Of a stretch of 64,000 nucleotides of DNA, positions 49,072 through 57,831 are shown in pieces. Positions within the stretch are counted from its first letter, which is position 1; each line of letters begins with the position of its first letter. A program made the translations under genes and the position numbers. The stretch lies in NCBI RefSeq assembly GCF_036245865.1, contig NZ_BTTW01000003.1, positions 558,001 through 622,000 of the forward strand, in the 5' to 3' direction. Below the pieces are notes generated by a model. That model was not told the origin of the DNA. It saw nothing but the letters and a program-made list of their open reading frames with translations, and searched no databases. Origin of the DNA: Corallococcus caeni (GTDB taxonomy: Bacteria > Myxococcota > Myxococcia > Myxococcales > Myxococcaceae).

Positions 49072-50246
49072 CCGCGCGGCCCCTTCTTCACGTCGTTCAT
49101 GTCCAGCGAGTACAGGTACGCGTTGTTGGACAGCACGTACACCCGCGAGCCCACGACGAACGGCGGCGCGGAGATGCCCGTGCCCGGGTTCCACGACAGG
49201 CGCGTCTTGCCCGTCGTCGGGTCCACGAACAGCAGCGCACGCTCGTTGGGCACCAGGAGCATTCCCCGGGCCAACACCGGAGCCAGCGCCGTCCTATCCT
49301 TGAGGGGGAGCGACCAGATGAGCTTCCCCGTCTCCCCCAGGTAGGCGTCCACGCGGCCGTCGCCCGTGGCGAACACGACCTCGCCCCGGGACAGGAGCGA
49401 CGTCAGGCCGCCCACGCTGGTGTTCCAGATGACGGCGCCGGTGTCCGCCTCCAGGGCGTACAGGCCGTTCTTGTAAGACGCGACGTAGAGCCGCCCCGCC
49501 GAGTCGATGGCCGGCGTGGTGTCCACGTCCAGGAACTCCGTCCCCGCGCCCGACAGGGACTTTTCCCAGACGACGCCGCCGTCCTCCAGCTTGAGGGCGA
49601 CGAGGAAGCCGTCGGAGAAGCCGACGTACGCGGTGCCCTGGTCCACCCTCGGCGCGGAGGCGCCGCGGATGGTGAAGCCGGACGGCGGGTCGCGGCGGTA
49701 CTGCCACACCCACGTGCCGTCCGTCGCCTTCACCGCGAACACCGTGTCGGTGTCCGTGGCCACCAGCACCAGGCCGTCCGCGAGCACCGGCACCGTGGCC
49801 AGCGACTCGTTGGTGGCGTACTTCCACTTCACCGCGCCGGTGCGGCCGTCGAGCGCGTACAGCACGCCGTCGCCACCCGGCATGTAGAGGACGCCCTCGC
49901 TGGCGATGCCGCCCGCGAGCGCCCGGGCCCCCGTGCGCAAGGACCAGGCCACCTGCCCGTCCGGCCCCACCGCGCGGATGTAGCCGTCACGCGTCTGGAC
50001 GACGACGTTCCGGCTCTCCGGGTCGTACACCGGGGAGGCGGGCTCGCGCGGCGAGTATTCCAGCAGCGGGACCTTGTCGACCAGGCCCTTCCACCAGTCC
50101 ACCTGGAAGTAATCCACCGGCGGCTGGCGGGGCGCCGCGGGCAGCTCCGGGTTGCCATACAGCGGCGCCCGGGCACACCCGGCCAGGAGCCCCACCCCGG
50201 CCACCATTCCCACCCACCGCTTCCACCGAGCGAGCCGCATGGTCAT
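49068..50246 (-). CDS. BamB-like outer-membrane assembly lipoprotein (PQQ propeller)
   Basis: 392 residues. Lipoprotein signal MVAGVGLLAGC, then an eight-bladed PQQ-type propeller: repeats with DGxLYALDxxTGAVxW are visible (GVLYALDGRTGAVKWKY, DTVFAVKATDGTWVWQY, GLYALEADTGAVIW, LLFVDPTTGKTRLSW). It sits on the inner face of the outer membrane and in BamB helps BamA insert beta-barrels. Next to the YfgM-like gene and der, this is the usual yfgM-bamB-der arrangement of proteobacteria, here in the order der > yfgM-like > bamB-like on the minus strand. Confidence 0.9.
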   Translation of the reverse strand: MTMRLARWKRWVGMVAGVGLLAGCARAPLYGNPELPAAPRQPPVDYFQVDWWKGLVDKVPLLEYSPREPASPVYDPESRNVVVQTRDGYIRAVGPDGQVAWSLRTGARALAGGIASEGVLYMPGGDGVLYALDGRTGAVKWKYATNESLATVPVLADGLVLVATDTDTVFAVKATDGTWVWQYRRDPPSGFTIRGASAPRVDQGTAYVGFSDGFLVALKLEDGGVVWEKSLSGAGTEFLDVDTTPAIDSAGRLYVASYKNGLYALEADTGAVIWNTSVGGLTSLLSRGEVVFATGDGRVDAYLGETGKLIWSLPLKDRTALAPVLARGMLLVPNERALLFVDPTTGKTRLSWNPGTGISAPPFVVGSRVYVLSNNAYLYSLDMNDVKKGPRG

Positions 50247-50253
50247 GAGCGCG

Positions 50254-51060
50254 CTACGGCTGCCCCGCGTCCGTGGCCGTGGCGGCCGGCGGCGCCGGCG
50301 TGGGCACCTTCACGCCCTCCGCGGCCAGCACCGCCATGCGCTCGGTGGCCTGACGGGCCGCGGCGCTGTTCGGGTGGTCCGTCGGGATCTTCGACAGCAC
50401 CTGCGCGGCTTCGTCCTTCTTGCCCTGGAGGATCAGCATGCGCGCCTTGTGGTACGCGCCCATGCCGACGAGGTACTCGCCGGTGTCCGCCTTCTCCATC
50501 TCCTCGAAGGCGGTGATGGCCTTGGCGTAGTCGCCCTTGGCCTCGTAGGCGTAGCCCTGGCCTTCCAGGGCGCTCGCGCGCAGGGCGTCGTTCTCCGGGG
50601 CGCCCTTGAGGAAGGCGTCCAGGGACGCCAGGGCGTCGTCGTTCTTGCCCAGCCGGAACTCGGCCTTCCCCTGTGCCAGGGCGGCCGTCGTCGCCGAGCG
50701 CGTGCCCTCGTGCTCCTTGCGGAAGGCCGACAGCTGCTTCACGACCTCCTCGTCACGGGCCTGCACCGTCGCGAACGGGGGCTCCGTGGCCGTGGGGTCC
50801 GCCGGGTCCACGCCCGTCACGGGGCGGTCCAGGACGGTGAGGGCCTGGCCCAGGGCCATGGCGGCCGTCTCCTCGCCGCGCTTGGACACTTCGCTGACGA
50901 TGGCGAAACCCACCGCGCCCAGCACCAGCACGCCCGCGCCGATGGCGAGGAACTTCTGGCGCTGCATCAACCAGTCGCGCGCGTCCGCCCCCACCTTCTG
51001 GAAGGCGTCCGGCTGGCGAAGCTCCTGCTGGCGAATCTTCTCGGTCTTCTGCTGGGCCAC
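50254..51060 (-). CDS. YfgM-like tetratricopeptide membrane protein
   Basis: 268 residues from a GTG at 51060. One membrane anchor at about 33-53 (FLAIGAGVLVLGAVGFAIV), then TPR-like repeats (GKAEFRLGKNDDALASLDAF; GYAYEAKGDYAKAITAFEEM; ARMLILQGKKDEAAQVL) and a Pro/Ala tail. YfgM in E. coli is an ancillary subunit of the Sec translocon and links it to periplasmic chaperones. It lies between der and the bamB-like gene, as in other proteobacteria. An upstream ATG at 51120 would add 20 residues of poor fit. Confidence 0.85.
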   Translation of the reverse strand: MAQQKTEKIRQQELRQPDAFQKVGADARDWLMQRQKFLAIGAGVLVLGAVGFAIVSEVSKRGEETAAMALGQALTVLDRPVTGVDPADPTATEPPFATVQARDEEVVKQLSAFRKEHEGTRSATTAALAQGKAEFRLGKNDDALASLDAFLKGAPENDALRASALEGQGYAYEAKGDYAKAITAFEEMEKADTGEYLVGMGAYHKARMLILQGKKDEAAQVLSKIPTDHPNSAAARQATERMAVLAAEGVKVPTPAPPAATATDAGQP

Positions 51061-51161
51061 GATGAAGGGACCTCTCTCCGGCTCGACGGTGCTCTTCGCT
51101 CTGCTGGGAAAGCGGCGCACTGTAAAGAGCGCCCGCTGGGAGTGTCAACGCGTGAGCGCGG

Positions 51162-52571
51162 TCAGTCGCGCCCCGCGCGCTTCCCGCCCTTGCCACCCTT
51201 GCCCGCCAGGTGCGGCTTCTTGCGCGCCTCGCGCTTGGCCTTGCCTGGCCGCTCGCGGAAGAGCAGGCGGATGGGGACCCGCAAGTCGAACGTCTTGCGG
51301 ATCTGGTTGGTGATGTACCGCTTGTACATGTCCGGCACGCCCTGCGGCTCGTTGCACGTGAGGGCGAACGTCGGCGGGGCCGCCGCCACCTGGGCGATGT
51401 AGTACAGGCGCAGCGGCTTGCTCTTCACGATGGGCGCCGGGTTGTTGTCCACCATGTAGTCCAGCAGCTTGTTGAGCTGCGGGGTGGGCGCCCGGAAGCG
51501 GAACTGCTTGGCCAGCTCCACCGCCACGTCCACCACCTTCTCCACCTTGGAGCCGTGCAGGGCGGACGTGAAGATGACCGGCGCGTAGCCCACGAACTTC
51601 AGGGCGATCTTGAGGTCCTCGCGGAAGGCCTCCTGGCGGCGCTTGTCCTCCGCGATGAGGTCCCACTTGTTCACCACGATGACCAGCGCGCGGCCCCGGT
51701 CCATGGACAGGCCCGCGAGCTTCGCGTCCTGATCCACCGCCGGCTCCGTGGCGTCCATCAGCAGCACCGCCACGTCGCTGCGCTCCAGGACCTTCAGCGC
51801 CGCGATGACGGAGTACTGCTCCACCTGGTGCGCGATGGTCTTCTTGCGCCGGATGCCCGCGGTGTCCGTGAGGATGAGCTGGTTGCCCTTGTACGTGACT
51901 TCCGAGTCGATGGGGTCGCGCGTGGTGCCGGCGACCTCGCTGGTGACGACGCGCTTCTCCTTGAGGATGGCGTTGACCAGGGTGCTCTTGCCCACGTTGG
52001 GCCGGCCGATGATGGCCACGCGGATCTTCCCGTCGTCCGGCGGCGCCTCGGCGTCCTCGCCCTCCACCTTCTCCGGGAGCTTGGACACCACGGAGTCCAT
52101 CAGGCTGCCCATGCCCAGGTTGTGCTCGGCGGACATGGCGTTCACGTCGCCCAGGCCCAGGCGGAAGAACTCGCCGGCCAGCGACTGCATCTGCCCGGTC
52201 TCGTTGTCCAGCTTGTTGGCCGCCACGACGACGGGCTTGCCCGACTTGCGCAGGTAGTTGGCGACGGCCTCGTCCGCGGTCGTCATCCCCGCGCGGGCAT
52301 CCACCACGAAGATGATGACGTCGCACTCCTCCACCGCGAACTGCGCCTGCTCGCGCACCTGCTTGAGCAGCGTGTCCTTCTCACCGGGGACGAAGCCGCC
52401 CGTGTCGATGAGGGTGAAGGCGCGGCCCTCCCACTCCGCGTCGGCGTAGTGCCGGTCGCGGGTGACGCCCGGCTCGTCCTCCACGAGCGCGATACGCCGG
52501 CCCACCAGGCGGTTGAACAGCGTGCTCTTGCCCACGTTGGGGCGACCGACAATGGCGACCAGCGGCTTCAT
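51162..52571 (-). CDS. der: Ribosome-associated GTPase Der (EngA)
   Basis: 469 residues with two tandem G domains and a C-terminal KH-like domain. G1 motifs GRPNVGKSTLFN (near residue 9) and GRPNVGKSTLVN, G3 DTGG and DTAG, G4 NKLD and NKWD. The protein is needed for 50S ribosomal subunit maturation. The C-terminal basic tail (KREARKKPHLAGKGGKGGKR) is Lys/Gly rich and may bind rRNA. The next gene upstream on the same strand is era, 70 bases away, so two ribosome-assembly GTPases are side by side. Confidence 0.97.
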   Translation of the reverse strand: MKPLVAIVGRPNVGKSTLFNRLVGRRIALVEDEPGVTRDRHYADAEWEGRAFTLIDTGGFVPGEKDTLLKQVREQAQFAVEECDVIIFVVDARAGMTTADEAVANYLRKSGKPVVVAANKLDNETGQMQSLAGEFFRLGLGDVNAMSAEHNLGMGSLMDSVVSKLPEKVEGEDAEAPPDDGKIRVAIIGRPNVGKSTLVNAILKEKRVVTSEVAGTTRDPIDSEVTYKGNQLILTDTAGIRRKKTIAHQVEQYSVIAALKVLERSDVAVLLMDATEPAVDQDAKLAGLSMDRGRALVIVVNKWDLIAEDKRRQEAFREDLKIALKFVGYAPVIFTSALHGSKVEKVVDVAVELAKQFRFRAPTPQLNKLLDYMVDNNPAPIVKSKPLRLYYIAQVAAAPPTFALTCNEPQGVPDMYKRYITNQIRKTFDLRVPIRLLFRERPGKAKREARKKPHLAGKGGKGGKRAGRD

Positions 52572-52641
52572 GGAGTCTCTTTCGACAGCGACGACGACTT
52601 CAGCGGCAACGACGTCAGCGGCAACGGCTTCTGCGGCGACA

Positions 52642-53595
52642 TCACTCGTAACCCAGCTTCCTCAGGCCCGCGGCGCGTTCGCTCCAGCGGGCCTCCACTC
52701 GCACGCGCAGGTCCAGGTACACGTGCGCGCCCAGCAGGCGCTGCACCGACTTGCGCGCGTCCGTGCCAATGAGCTTCAGCATCTGCCCCTGCTTGCCAAT
52801 CAGGATGGCCTTCTGGCTGTCGCGCTCCACGTAGATGGACGCCGCGATGCGGATGAGGCCGCCCAGCTGGCCGGGGGGCGTGCCCGGGCGCGGCTCGCGC
52901 TCGGATTCGTCAAACACGTCCACCAGCACCGCGGTGGAGTACGGGATCTCCTGGCGGCAGTGCCGAAGCACCTGCTCGCGGATGTACTCCGCCACCAGCA
53001 CGCGCTCCTGCTGGTCCGTGAGCATGTCCTCCGCGAAGAGGGGCTCGCCCTCCGGCAGGTGGCCCAGCACGACCTGGAACAGGTGCTCCACGCCGTCCTT
53101 CTCCCGTGCGGAGATGGGCACCACCTCCGCGAAGGGGAACTCCTGGCCGTAGAGGGCGATGAGCGGCAGCAGCTTCGACTTGGGGATGGAGTCGATCTTG
53201 TTGATGACCAGGAAGGTGGGCTTGCCCACCTTCTCCAGCCGCTCGAGGATGGAGCGGTTGCCCGGCGTCACGTCCAGCGTCTCGCCCTGGGGCGGCTCGA
53301 TGAGGAAGAGGACCAGGTCCACCTCCTCGGCCGCGGAGAGGGCGGCCTCCACCATGTAGCGGTTGAGCTCTCCCTTGGCCTGGTGGATGCCGGGCGTGTC
53401 GAGGAACGCCACCTGCCCTTCCGGACGCGTCACCACGCCCAGGATGCGGTTGCGGGTGGTCTGCGGCTTGGGCGAGACGATGGCGATCTTCTCGCCGGTG
53501 AGCGCGTTGAGCAGCGTGCTCTTGCCCACATTGGGCCGGCCGATGAGCGCGGCGAAGCCAGCGCGAGGGGTCTTCTTCTGGGACTGAGAGGCCAT
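52642..53595 (-). CDS. era: GTPase Era
   Basis: 317 residues. The G1 motif is GRPNVGKSTLLN, G3 DTPG, G4 NKID, and the C-terminal KH domain includes the conserved IGKQGQMLKLIGTDAR, which binds the 3' end of 16S rRNA. Era helps 30S assembly. The ATG at 53595 is taken as the start; the open frame extends 13 codons upstream to 53634. In the 70-base spacer to der, CGTTGCCGCTGA is repeated twice (minus strand), a short sequence duplication of no obvious function. Confidence 0.97.
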   Translation of the reverse strand: MASQSQKKTPRAGFAALIGRPNVGKSTLLNALTGEKIAIVSPKPQTTRNRILGVVTRPEGQVAFLDTPGIHQAKGELNRYMVEAALSAAEEVDLVLFLIEPPQGETLDVTPGNRSILERLEKVGKPTFLVINKIDSIPKSKLLPLIALYGQEFPFAEVVPISAREKDGVEHLFQVVLGHLPEGEPLFAEDMLTDQQERVLVAEYIREQVLRHCRQEIPYSTAVLVDVFDESEREPRPGTPPGQLGGLIRIAASIYVERDSQKAILIGKQGQMLKLIGTDARKSVQRLLGAHVYLDLRVRVEARWSERAAGLRKLGYE

Positions 53596-53674
53596 ACTTC
53601 CGGAGATGATCAGTGGGCCTTCCGACGACTGCACGGGAAGGCCCCGGGGGAACGGCTATGAACGGCGGACGGCT

Positions 53675-54232
53675 TTACGACGGCCGCGCCGTGGAGATGG
53701 TCAACTGCTGGATGCGCACGTCCCGGCGGGGACGGTCGTTTGAATCCTTGGGAAGCTCGTTGGCGATGCGGTCCACCACGTCCTGCCCTTCCACCACCTC
53801 GCCAAAGATGGTGTACCGGTTGTCCAGGTGGGGCTGTGGCGCGGCGGTGATGAAGAACTGACTGCCGTTGGTGTTGGGGCCGGTGTTGCCCATGGCCAGC
53901 AGGCCCTTCCTGTCGAAACGCCGGCCACCCTGGAACTCATCCTCGAAACGGAAGCCCGGCCCACCGTTTCCCCGGCTGGTCGGGTCCCCGCCCTGGATCA
54001 TGAAGTCCTTGATGCAGCGGAAGAAGAGCGTCCCGTCGTAGAGCGGGCGGCCGTGCTGCACCTGGAACGTCACCGGGTCCGTCCAGGGCTTCTCCCCGGT
54101 GGCCAGGCCCACGAAGTTCTCCACCGTCCGCGGCGAGTCCTTGGAGAACAGGCGCACAACGATGCGCCCCTCCGTCGTCGCGAAGGTGCCGAACAGCTCC
54201 GTGCCCGCGCGGGCCTGCTCCATGAAGCTCAT
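53675..54232 (-). CDS. Cyclophilin-type peptidyl-prolyl isomerase, cytosolic
   Basis: 185 residues with no signal. The cyclophilin core is present: [71 protein letters not shown]. It catalyses cis-trans isomerisation of Xaa-Pro bonds. It is 60% or more identical by eye to the next gene upstream, from which it probably arose by tandem duplication with loss of the signal. Start and stop are coupled to that gene by an ATGA overlap. Confidence 0.94.
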   Translation of the reverse strand: MSFMEQARAGTELFGTFATTEGRIVVRLFSKDSPRTVENFVGLATGEKPWTDPVTFQVQHGRPLYDGTLFFRCIKDFMIQGGDPTSRGNGGPGFRFEDEFQGGRRFDRKGLLAMGNTGPNTNGSQFFITAAPQPHLDNRYTIFGEVVEGQDVVDRIANELPKDSNDRPRRDVRIQQLTISTARPS

Positions 54233-54924
54233 TGCGGCGCGCTCTTGGTGGCGGGAGCAGGCTTGGAGGCCGGGGCCTTCTTGGCCGCCGCGGCGGGGGC
54301 ACCCTTGGGCGCCTTCTCACTCAGGGTAATCGTCTCCAGGACCACGGGCGTCTGCGGGCGGTCCTGCGCGCTGCGCGGCACGTTGCCGATCTTCTCCACC
54401 ACGTCGTAGCCCGTGACGACCTCGCCGAAGATGGTGTGGCGGCCGGTGAGGTGCGCGGGCGTGGAGGTGGTGATGAAGAACTGGCTCCCGTTGGTGTTGG
54501 GCCCCGCGTTGGCCATGGCCAGGATGCCCGGCTTGTCGAAGCTCCGGCCGCTCTGGAACTCGTCCGCGAAGCGGTAGCCCGGGTCGCCATTGCCGGTGCC
54601 GGTGGGGTCGCCGCCCTGGATCATGAAGCCCGGGATGACGCGGTGGAACACGGTGCCGGCGTAGAGCGGCTTGCCCTTCACCTGCTCGCCCGTCTTCGGA
54701 TCCGTCCAGGCCTTCTCACCGGTGGCCAGGCCCACGAAGTTCTCCACCGTCCTGGGCGCGTCCTTGGAGAAGAGCTTCACGGTGATGACGCCCTGGCTCG
54801 TCTTCAGGGTCGCGTAGACGTCCTTGCCGGCCTGGACCTTCTTGGTCCAGGGGCCCGCGGCGGGCTCGGCGGCCAGGGCCGCGAAGGCGGCAAGCGCCAC
54901 GGTGATACCGAGAAGACGGTGCAT
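54229..54924 (-). CDS. Cyclophilin-type peptidyl-prolyl isomerase, exported
   Basis: 231 residues with a Sec signal ([15 protein letters not shown]) and the same cyclophilin core as the previous gene ([58 protein letters not shown]). The presence of the conserved [14 protein letters not shown] Arg and Gln supports activity. The C terminus is Ala/Lys/Pro rich ([19 protein letters not shown]), like myxobacterial envelope proteins. The ATG at 54924 gives the signal peptide; the frame is open to 54969. A G-rich tract, potentially a quadruplex, precedes it. Confidence 0.94.
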   Translation of the reverse strand: MHRLLGITVALAAFAALAAEPAAGPWTKKVQAGKDVYATLKTSQGVITVKLFSKDAPRTVENFVGLATGEKAWTDPKTGEQVKGKPLYAGTVFHRVIPGFMIQGGDPTGTGNGDPGYRFADEFQSGRSFDKPGILAMANAGPNTNGSQFFITTSTPAHLTGRHTIFGEVVTGYDVVEKIGNVPRSAQDRPQTPVVLETITLSEKAPKGAPAAAAKKAPASKPAPATKSAPQ

Positions 54925-54955
54925 ACGGGACGGCCTCCAGGGCAGGAAGGCGCGG

Positions 54956-54984
54956 ACCCTACCCCCCACCCCCCTCCCCCTCCA
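54956..54984 (-). promoter_or_regulatory. Potential G-quadruplex in the leader of the exported cyclophilin
   Basis: The minus strand between rnc and the cyclophilin gene has four G runs in sequence: GGGGG, GGGGGG, GGGGGG, GGG, separated by 1-2 bases. It meets the usual G3+N1-7 pattern and lies 32-60 bases before the cyclophilin start, in the same sense as the transcript. Confidence 0.5.
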
Positions 54985-54991
54985 AGGGCTT

Positions 54992-55783
54992 TCACGCCGG
55001 AGGGTCGTCCGGTGAAGGACCTCCCGGGACGGGCGCCACCACGGCCGGGACCGCCACGACAGCGGCCTCCGCCTTGAGGCGCTCCAGGGTGGTGCGAGCG
55101 GCCGCCTGCTCGGCCTCCTTCTTGTTCCGGCCGGTGGCCCGGGCGTACACGGCCTCCCCGATGACCACCTCCACCTCGAACACCTTGGCGTGCTCCGGGC
55201 CCGTCTCCGACACCACCCGGTAGCGCGGCGACAGCTTGAGCCGCTCGTGGGAAATCTCCTGGAGGAGCGTCTTGTAGTCCAGGCGGCCGGCGCCGGAGGC
55301 CACCTCCTCCACCAGCTCCCCGAAGCAGCGGTCCACCAGCGCCAGCGCCGGCTCCAGGCCGCCGCTCAGGTAGACGGCGCCCAGCACCGCCTCCAGCGCG
55401 TCCGCCAGCAGCGAGTTCTTGTCGCGGCCGCCGGACTGGGACTCGCCCCGGCCCAGCAGCAGCAGCTCGCCCAGGCGCAGGCTCCGGGCCACGCGGGCCA
55501 GGCCCTCCTCGTGAACGATGCGGGCGCGCATCTTGGTGAGCTCCCCTTCCGGGACGCCGGGGCAGCGGTCCATCAGCCGGTGGCTCACGGCCAGGTCCAC
55601 GACGGCGTCGCCCAGGAACTCCAGGCGCTGGTTGTCCTTGAGGTTCTGGTCGCGGTTCTCGTTGACGTACGTCTTGTGCGTGAGCGCTTCCAGGGCCAGG
55701 TCCCGCTTGGAGAACTGCACGCCCAGGCGCGCCTCCAGGGCCTGCACCCGCTCGGCCAGGGTCATCTTCTCCACGCGGCTCAC
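54992..55783 (-). CDS. rnc: Ribonuclease III
   Basis: 263 residues. The catalytic domain has the signature [14 protein letters not shown] with its acidic residues, followed by the C-terminal double-stranded RNA-binding domain ([39 protein letters not shown]). It processes rRNA precursors and double-stranded RNA. The tail ([19 protein letters not shown]) is Ala/Val/Pro rich. The start is a GTG at 55783 that overlaps the upstream stop by 4 bases (GTGA); MTLAERV, five residues downstream, is an alternative. The order rnc then era is the common bacterial one, here with two cyclophilins in between. Confidence 0.97.
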   Translation of the reverse strand: MSRVEKMTLAERVQALEARLGVQFSKRDLALEALTHKTYVNENRDQNLKDNQRLEFLGDAVVDLAVSHRLMDRCPGVPEGELTKMRARIVHEEGLARVARSLRLGELLLLGRGESQSGGRDKNSLLADALEAVLGAVYLSGGLEPALALVDRCFGELVEEVASGAGRLDYKTLLQEISHERLKLSPRYRVVSETGPEHAKVFEVEVVIGEAVYARATGRNKKEAEQAAARTTLERLKAEAAVVAVPAVVAPVPGGPSPDDPPA

Positions 55784-56643
55784 TCCTGGGGGGCGTCCGG
55801 GCCCACGAGGCGCACGGCCTCGGGAGCGACCTTCAACAGGTCCGCCACCATCCGCACCACGCCAGGGAACTCATCCAGTTCGAAGCGGCCCGCCCACACC
55901 TTGCCCTGGGTGCCCGCCAGCAGGCCCCGGAAGGTGCGCCCGGCGATGCGCGCGGCGGCGAAGCGGTAGGCCCTGCCCTCCACCTGCAGCTGCGCCAGCA
56001 ACTCCAGGCTGCTGCGCGGCGGCACCAGCGCCTGCGGACCGAACTTCTCCACCACCTCCACGAAGCGCACCGGCTCCGGGCCAGACGCCGCCTGGGGGGC
56101 CCGCGCCATCGGCTCGCCGAGCAGCGCGGACAGGTAGCCCGTCAGCGCGGCCCGCTCGCGAAACTCCGACAGCTCGATGACGTGCCCCGCGGCGGTGGCC
56201 AGCTCCTCCCCGCCCCGGATGGCCTGCGCGATGCGGAAGTTGCCCTGCCGGTCCGCCACCAGCTTCACCGCGAGCTGTCCCTCGTGCACCGACGTGGACA
56301 GCTCCAGCGACTGCGGATCCACGTCCGCGGGCAGGCCCAAGAGCTGCAGCTCCTCCGAGCGTCGCTGCAGGTGGAAGACGTGGTCGCTGAAGGTGTCCAG
56401 CAACAGCGCCTGCATCTCCTCCGCCGCGTCGATGGCGGACAGCAGGATGGGCGTCATGCCCACCACCGCCGGCGGCGCGATGGGGATGAGCCGGTCACCC
56501 ATCACCTGGAAGGTGATGTCGGTGATGAAGTCCCGGGTGATGGGGTTCACCAGGGACGCGGCCTCCAGGTCCAGCACCACTTCGACGCCGGACGGCTCCT
56601 CACGGACCTGGAGCCCCAGCTCACGCAGCCGAGCGGTATCCAT
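55780..56643 (-). CDS. Conserved protein of unknown function
   Basis: 287 residues, cytosolic, no recognised family. The N-terminal part (LREEPSGVEVVLDLEAASLV; ITFQVMGDRLIPIAPPAVVG) resembles a beta-rich domain, and the middle has a helical stretch (IDAAEEMQALLLDTFSDHVFHLQRR). There is no catalytic motif. It is coupled on both sides: the ATG at 56643 overlaps the upstream acyl-CoA dehydrogenase stop by one base, and its stop overlaps rnc. The operon position suggests housekeeping, not specialised, expression. Confidence 0.85.
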   Translation of the reverse strand: MDTARLRELGLQVREEPSGVEVVLDLEAASLVNPITRDFITDITFQVMGDRLIPIAPPAVVGMTPILLSAIDAAEEMQALLLDTFSDHVFHLQRRSEELQLLGLPADVDPQSLELSTSVHEGQLAVKLVADRQGNFRIAQAIRGGEELATAAGHVIELSEFRERAALTGYLSALLGEPMARAPQAASGPEPVRFVEVVEKFGPQALVPPRSSLELLAQLQVEGRAYRFAAARIAGRTFRGLLAGTQGKVWAGRFELDEFPGVVRMVADLLKVAPEAVRLVGPDAPQE

Positions 56644-57788
56644 CAGGCCCCTTTGAAGGTCTCGCGGGCGATGATGGTGCGCTGGATCTCGCTCGTGCCC
56701 TCGCCAATCTCACAGAGCTTGGCGTCGCGCAGGTAGCGCTCCACCGGGAACTCGCGCGTGTAGCCGTAGCCGCCGTGGATCTGCACCGCCTTGTTGCAGC
56801 CGCGCATGGCCGCCTCGGAAGCGAAGAGCTTCGCCATGGAGGCCTCCTCCGAGTACGGCTGCCCCGCGTCCGCGAGCCGCGCCGCGCGGTGCACCAGCAG
56901 GCGCGCCGCCTCCAGCTCCGTCTTCATGTCCGCCATCATCCAGCGCAGGCCCTGGAACTCACCGATGGGCTGACCGAACGCGGTGCGGTCCTTGGAGTAC
57001 GCCACCGACTCCTCCAGCGCCCCGCGCAGCAGGCCCACCGACAGCGCGCCGATGGTGATGCGGCCCTTGTCGAGGATCTTGAGCGTGTCGATGAAGCCGC
57101 GGTCGACCTCGCCCACGATGGCGTCGTCACCGACCTCCACGTTCTCCAGGATGAGCTCGGCCGTGTCCGACGAGCGCATGCCCAGCTTCCCGTGGATGGA
57201 GCGCTGGCTGAAGCCGGGGATGCCCTTCTCCAGCACGAAGGCGGTGATGCCCTTCTGGCGCTTCTCCGGCGAGGTGAGCGCCAGCACCACGAACACGTCA
57301 CCCACCGTGCCCTGGGTGATGAACATCTTCGCGCCGTTGAGCACCCACTTGTTGCCCTTCTTCACGGCGGTGGTGCGCATGCCGGACGCGTCCGAACCGG
57401 ATCCCGGCTCGGTGAGGCCCCACGCGCCCAGCCACTCGCCGGTGGCGAGCTTGGGCAGGTAGCGCTGGTGCTGCGCCTTGTTGCCGAAGACGCGCACGTG
57501 GCTGGTCCCCAGGCCGTTGTGGCTGGCCACCGTGAGGGCGAGCGAGCCGTCGTAGCGGGCGATCTCCTCCACGGCCACCGCCACGGCGAGCGAGTCCATG
57601 GCCGCTCCGCCGTACTCCTCGGAGACGAGCATGCCGAGCACGCCCAGCTGGCCCAGCTCCTTCACCACCTCCATGGGGAACTTCTCGTCCTTGTCCCATT
57701 CCCGCGCGTACGGCTTCACGCGGCGTTCGCAGAATTCACGGAGGGAGGCCTGGAGGGCGCGGTGGCTTTCAGGAAGTTCGAAGTCCAT
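56643..57788 (-). CDS. Acyl-CoA dehydrogenase (short/branched-chain type)
   Basis: 381 residues. All domain landmarks are present: [17 protein letters not shown] (FAD loop), [13 protein letters not shown], and the C-terminal [20 protein letters not shown] with [11 protein letters not shown], which retains the catalytic Glu. Isovaleryl-CoA dehydrogenase normally has a small residue at that position, so a straight-chain or 2-methyl-branched substrate is more likely than isovaleryl-CoA. It precedes the carboxylase beta subunit gene at 57832 on the same strand by 43 bases (that gene is upstream), so the pair may form a fatty or branched acid degradation unit with liuC-like and HMG-CoA lyase genes nearby. 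Confidence 0.93.
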   Translation of the reverse strand: MDFELPESHRALQASLREFCERRVKPYAREWDKDEKFPMEVVKELGQLGVLGMLVSEEYGGAAMDSLAVAVAVEEIARYDGSLALTVASHNGLGTSHVRVFGNKAQHQRYLPKLATGEWLGAWGLTEPGSGSDASGMRTTAVKKGNKWVLNGAKMFITQGTVGDVFVVLALTSPEKRQKGITAFVLEKGIPGFSQRSIHGKLGMRSSDTAELILENVEVGDDAIVGEVDRGFIDTLKILDKGRITIGALSVGLLRGALEESVAYSKDRTAFGQPIGEFQGLRWMMADMKTELEAARLLVHRAARLADAGQPYSEEASMAKLFASEAAMRGCNKAVQIHGGYGYTREFPVERYLRDAKLCEIGEGTSEIQRTIIARETFKGA

Positions 57789-57831
57789 GGTCGGGTGCGG
57801 AATCTAGAGCGTGAATGACGGGTGGGGAACT

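Noticed and set aside
52572-52641. Small gene between der and era
   Set aside because: The spacer is only 70 bases and made of a short duplicated sequence; no start with a ribosome site.
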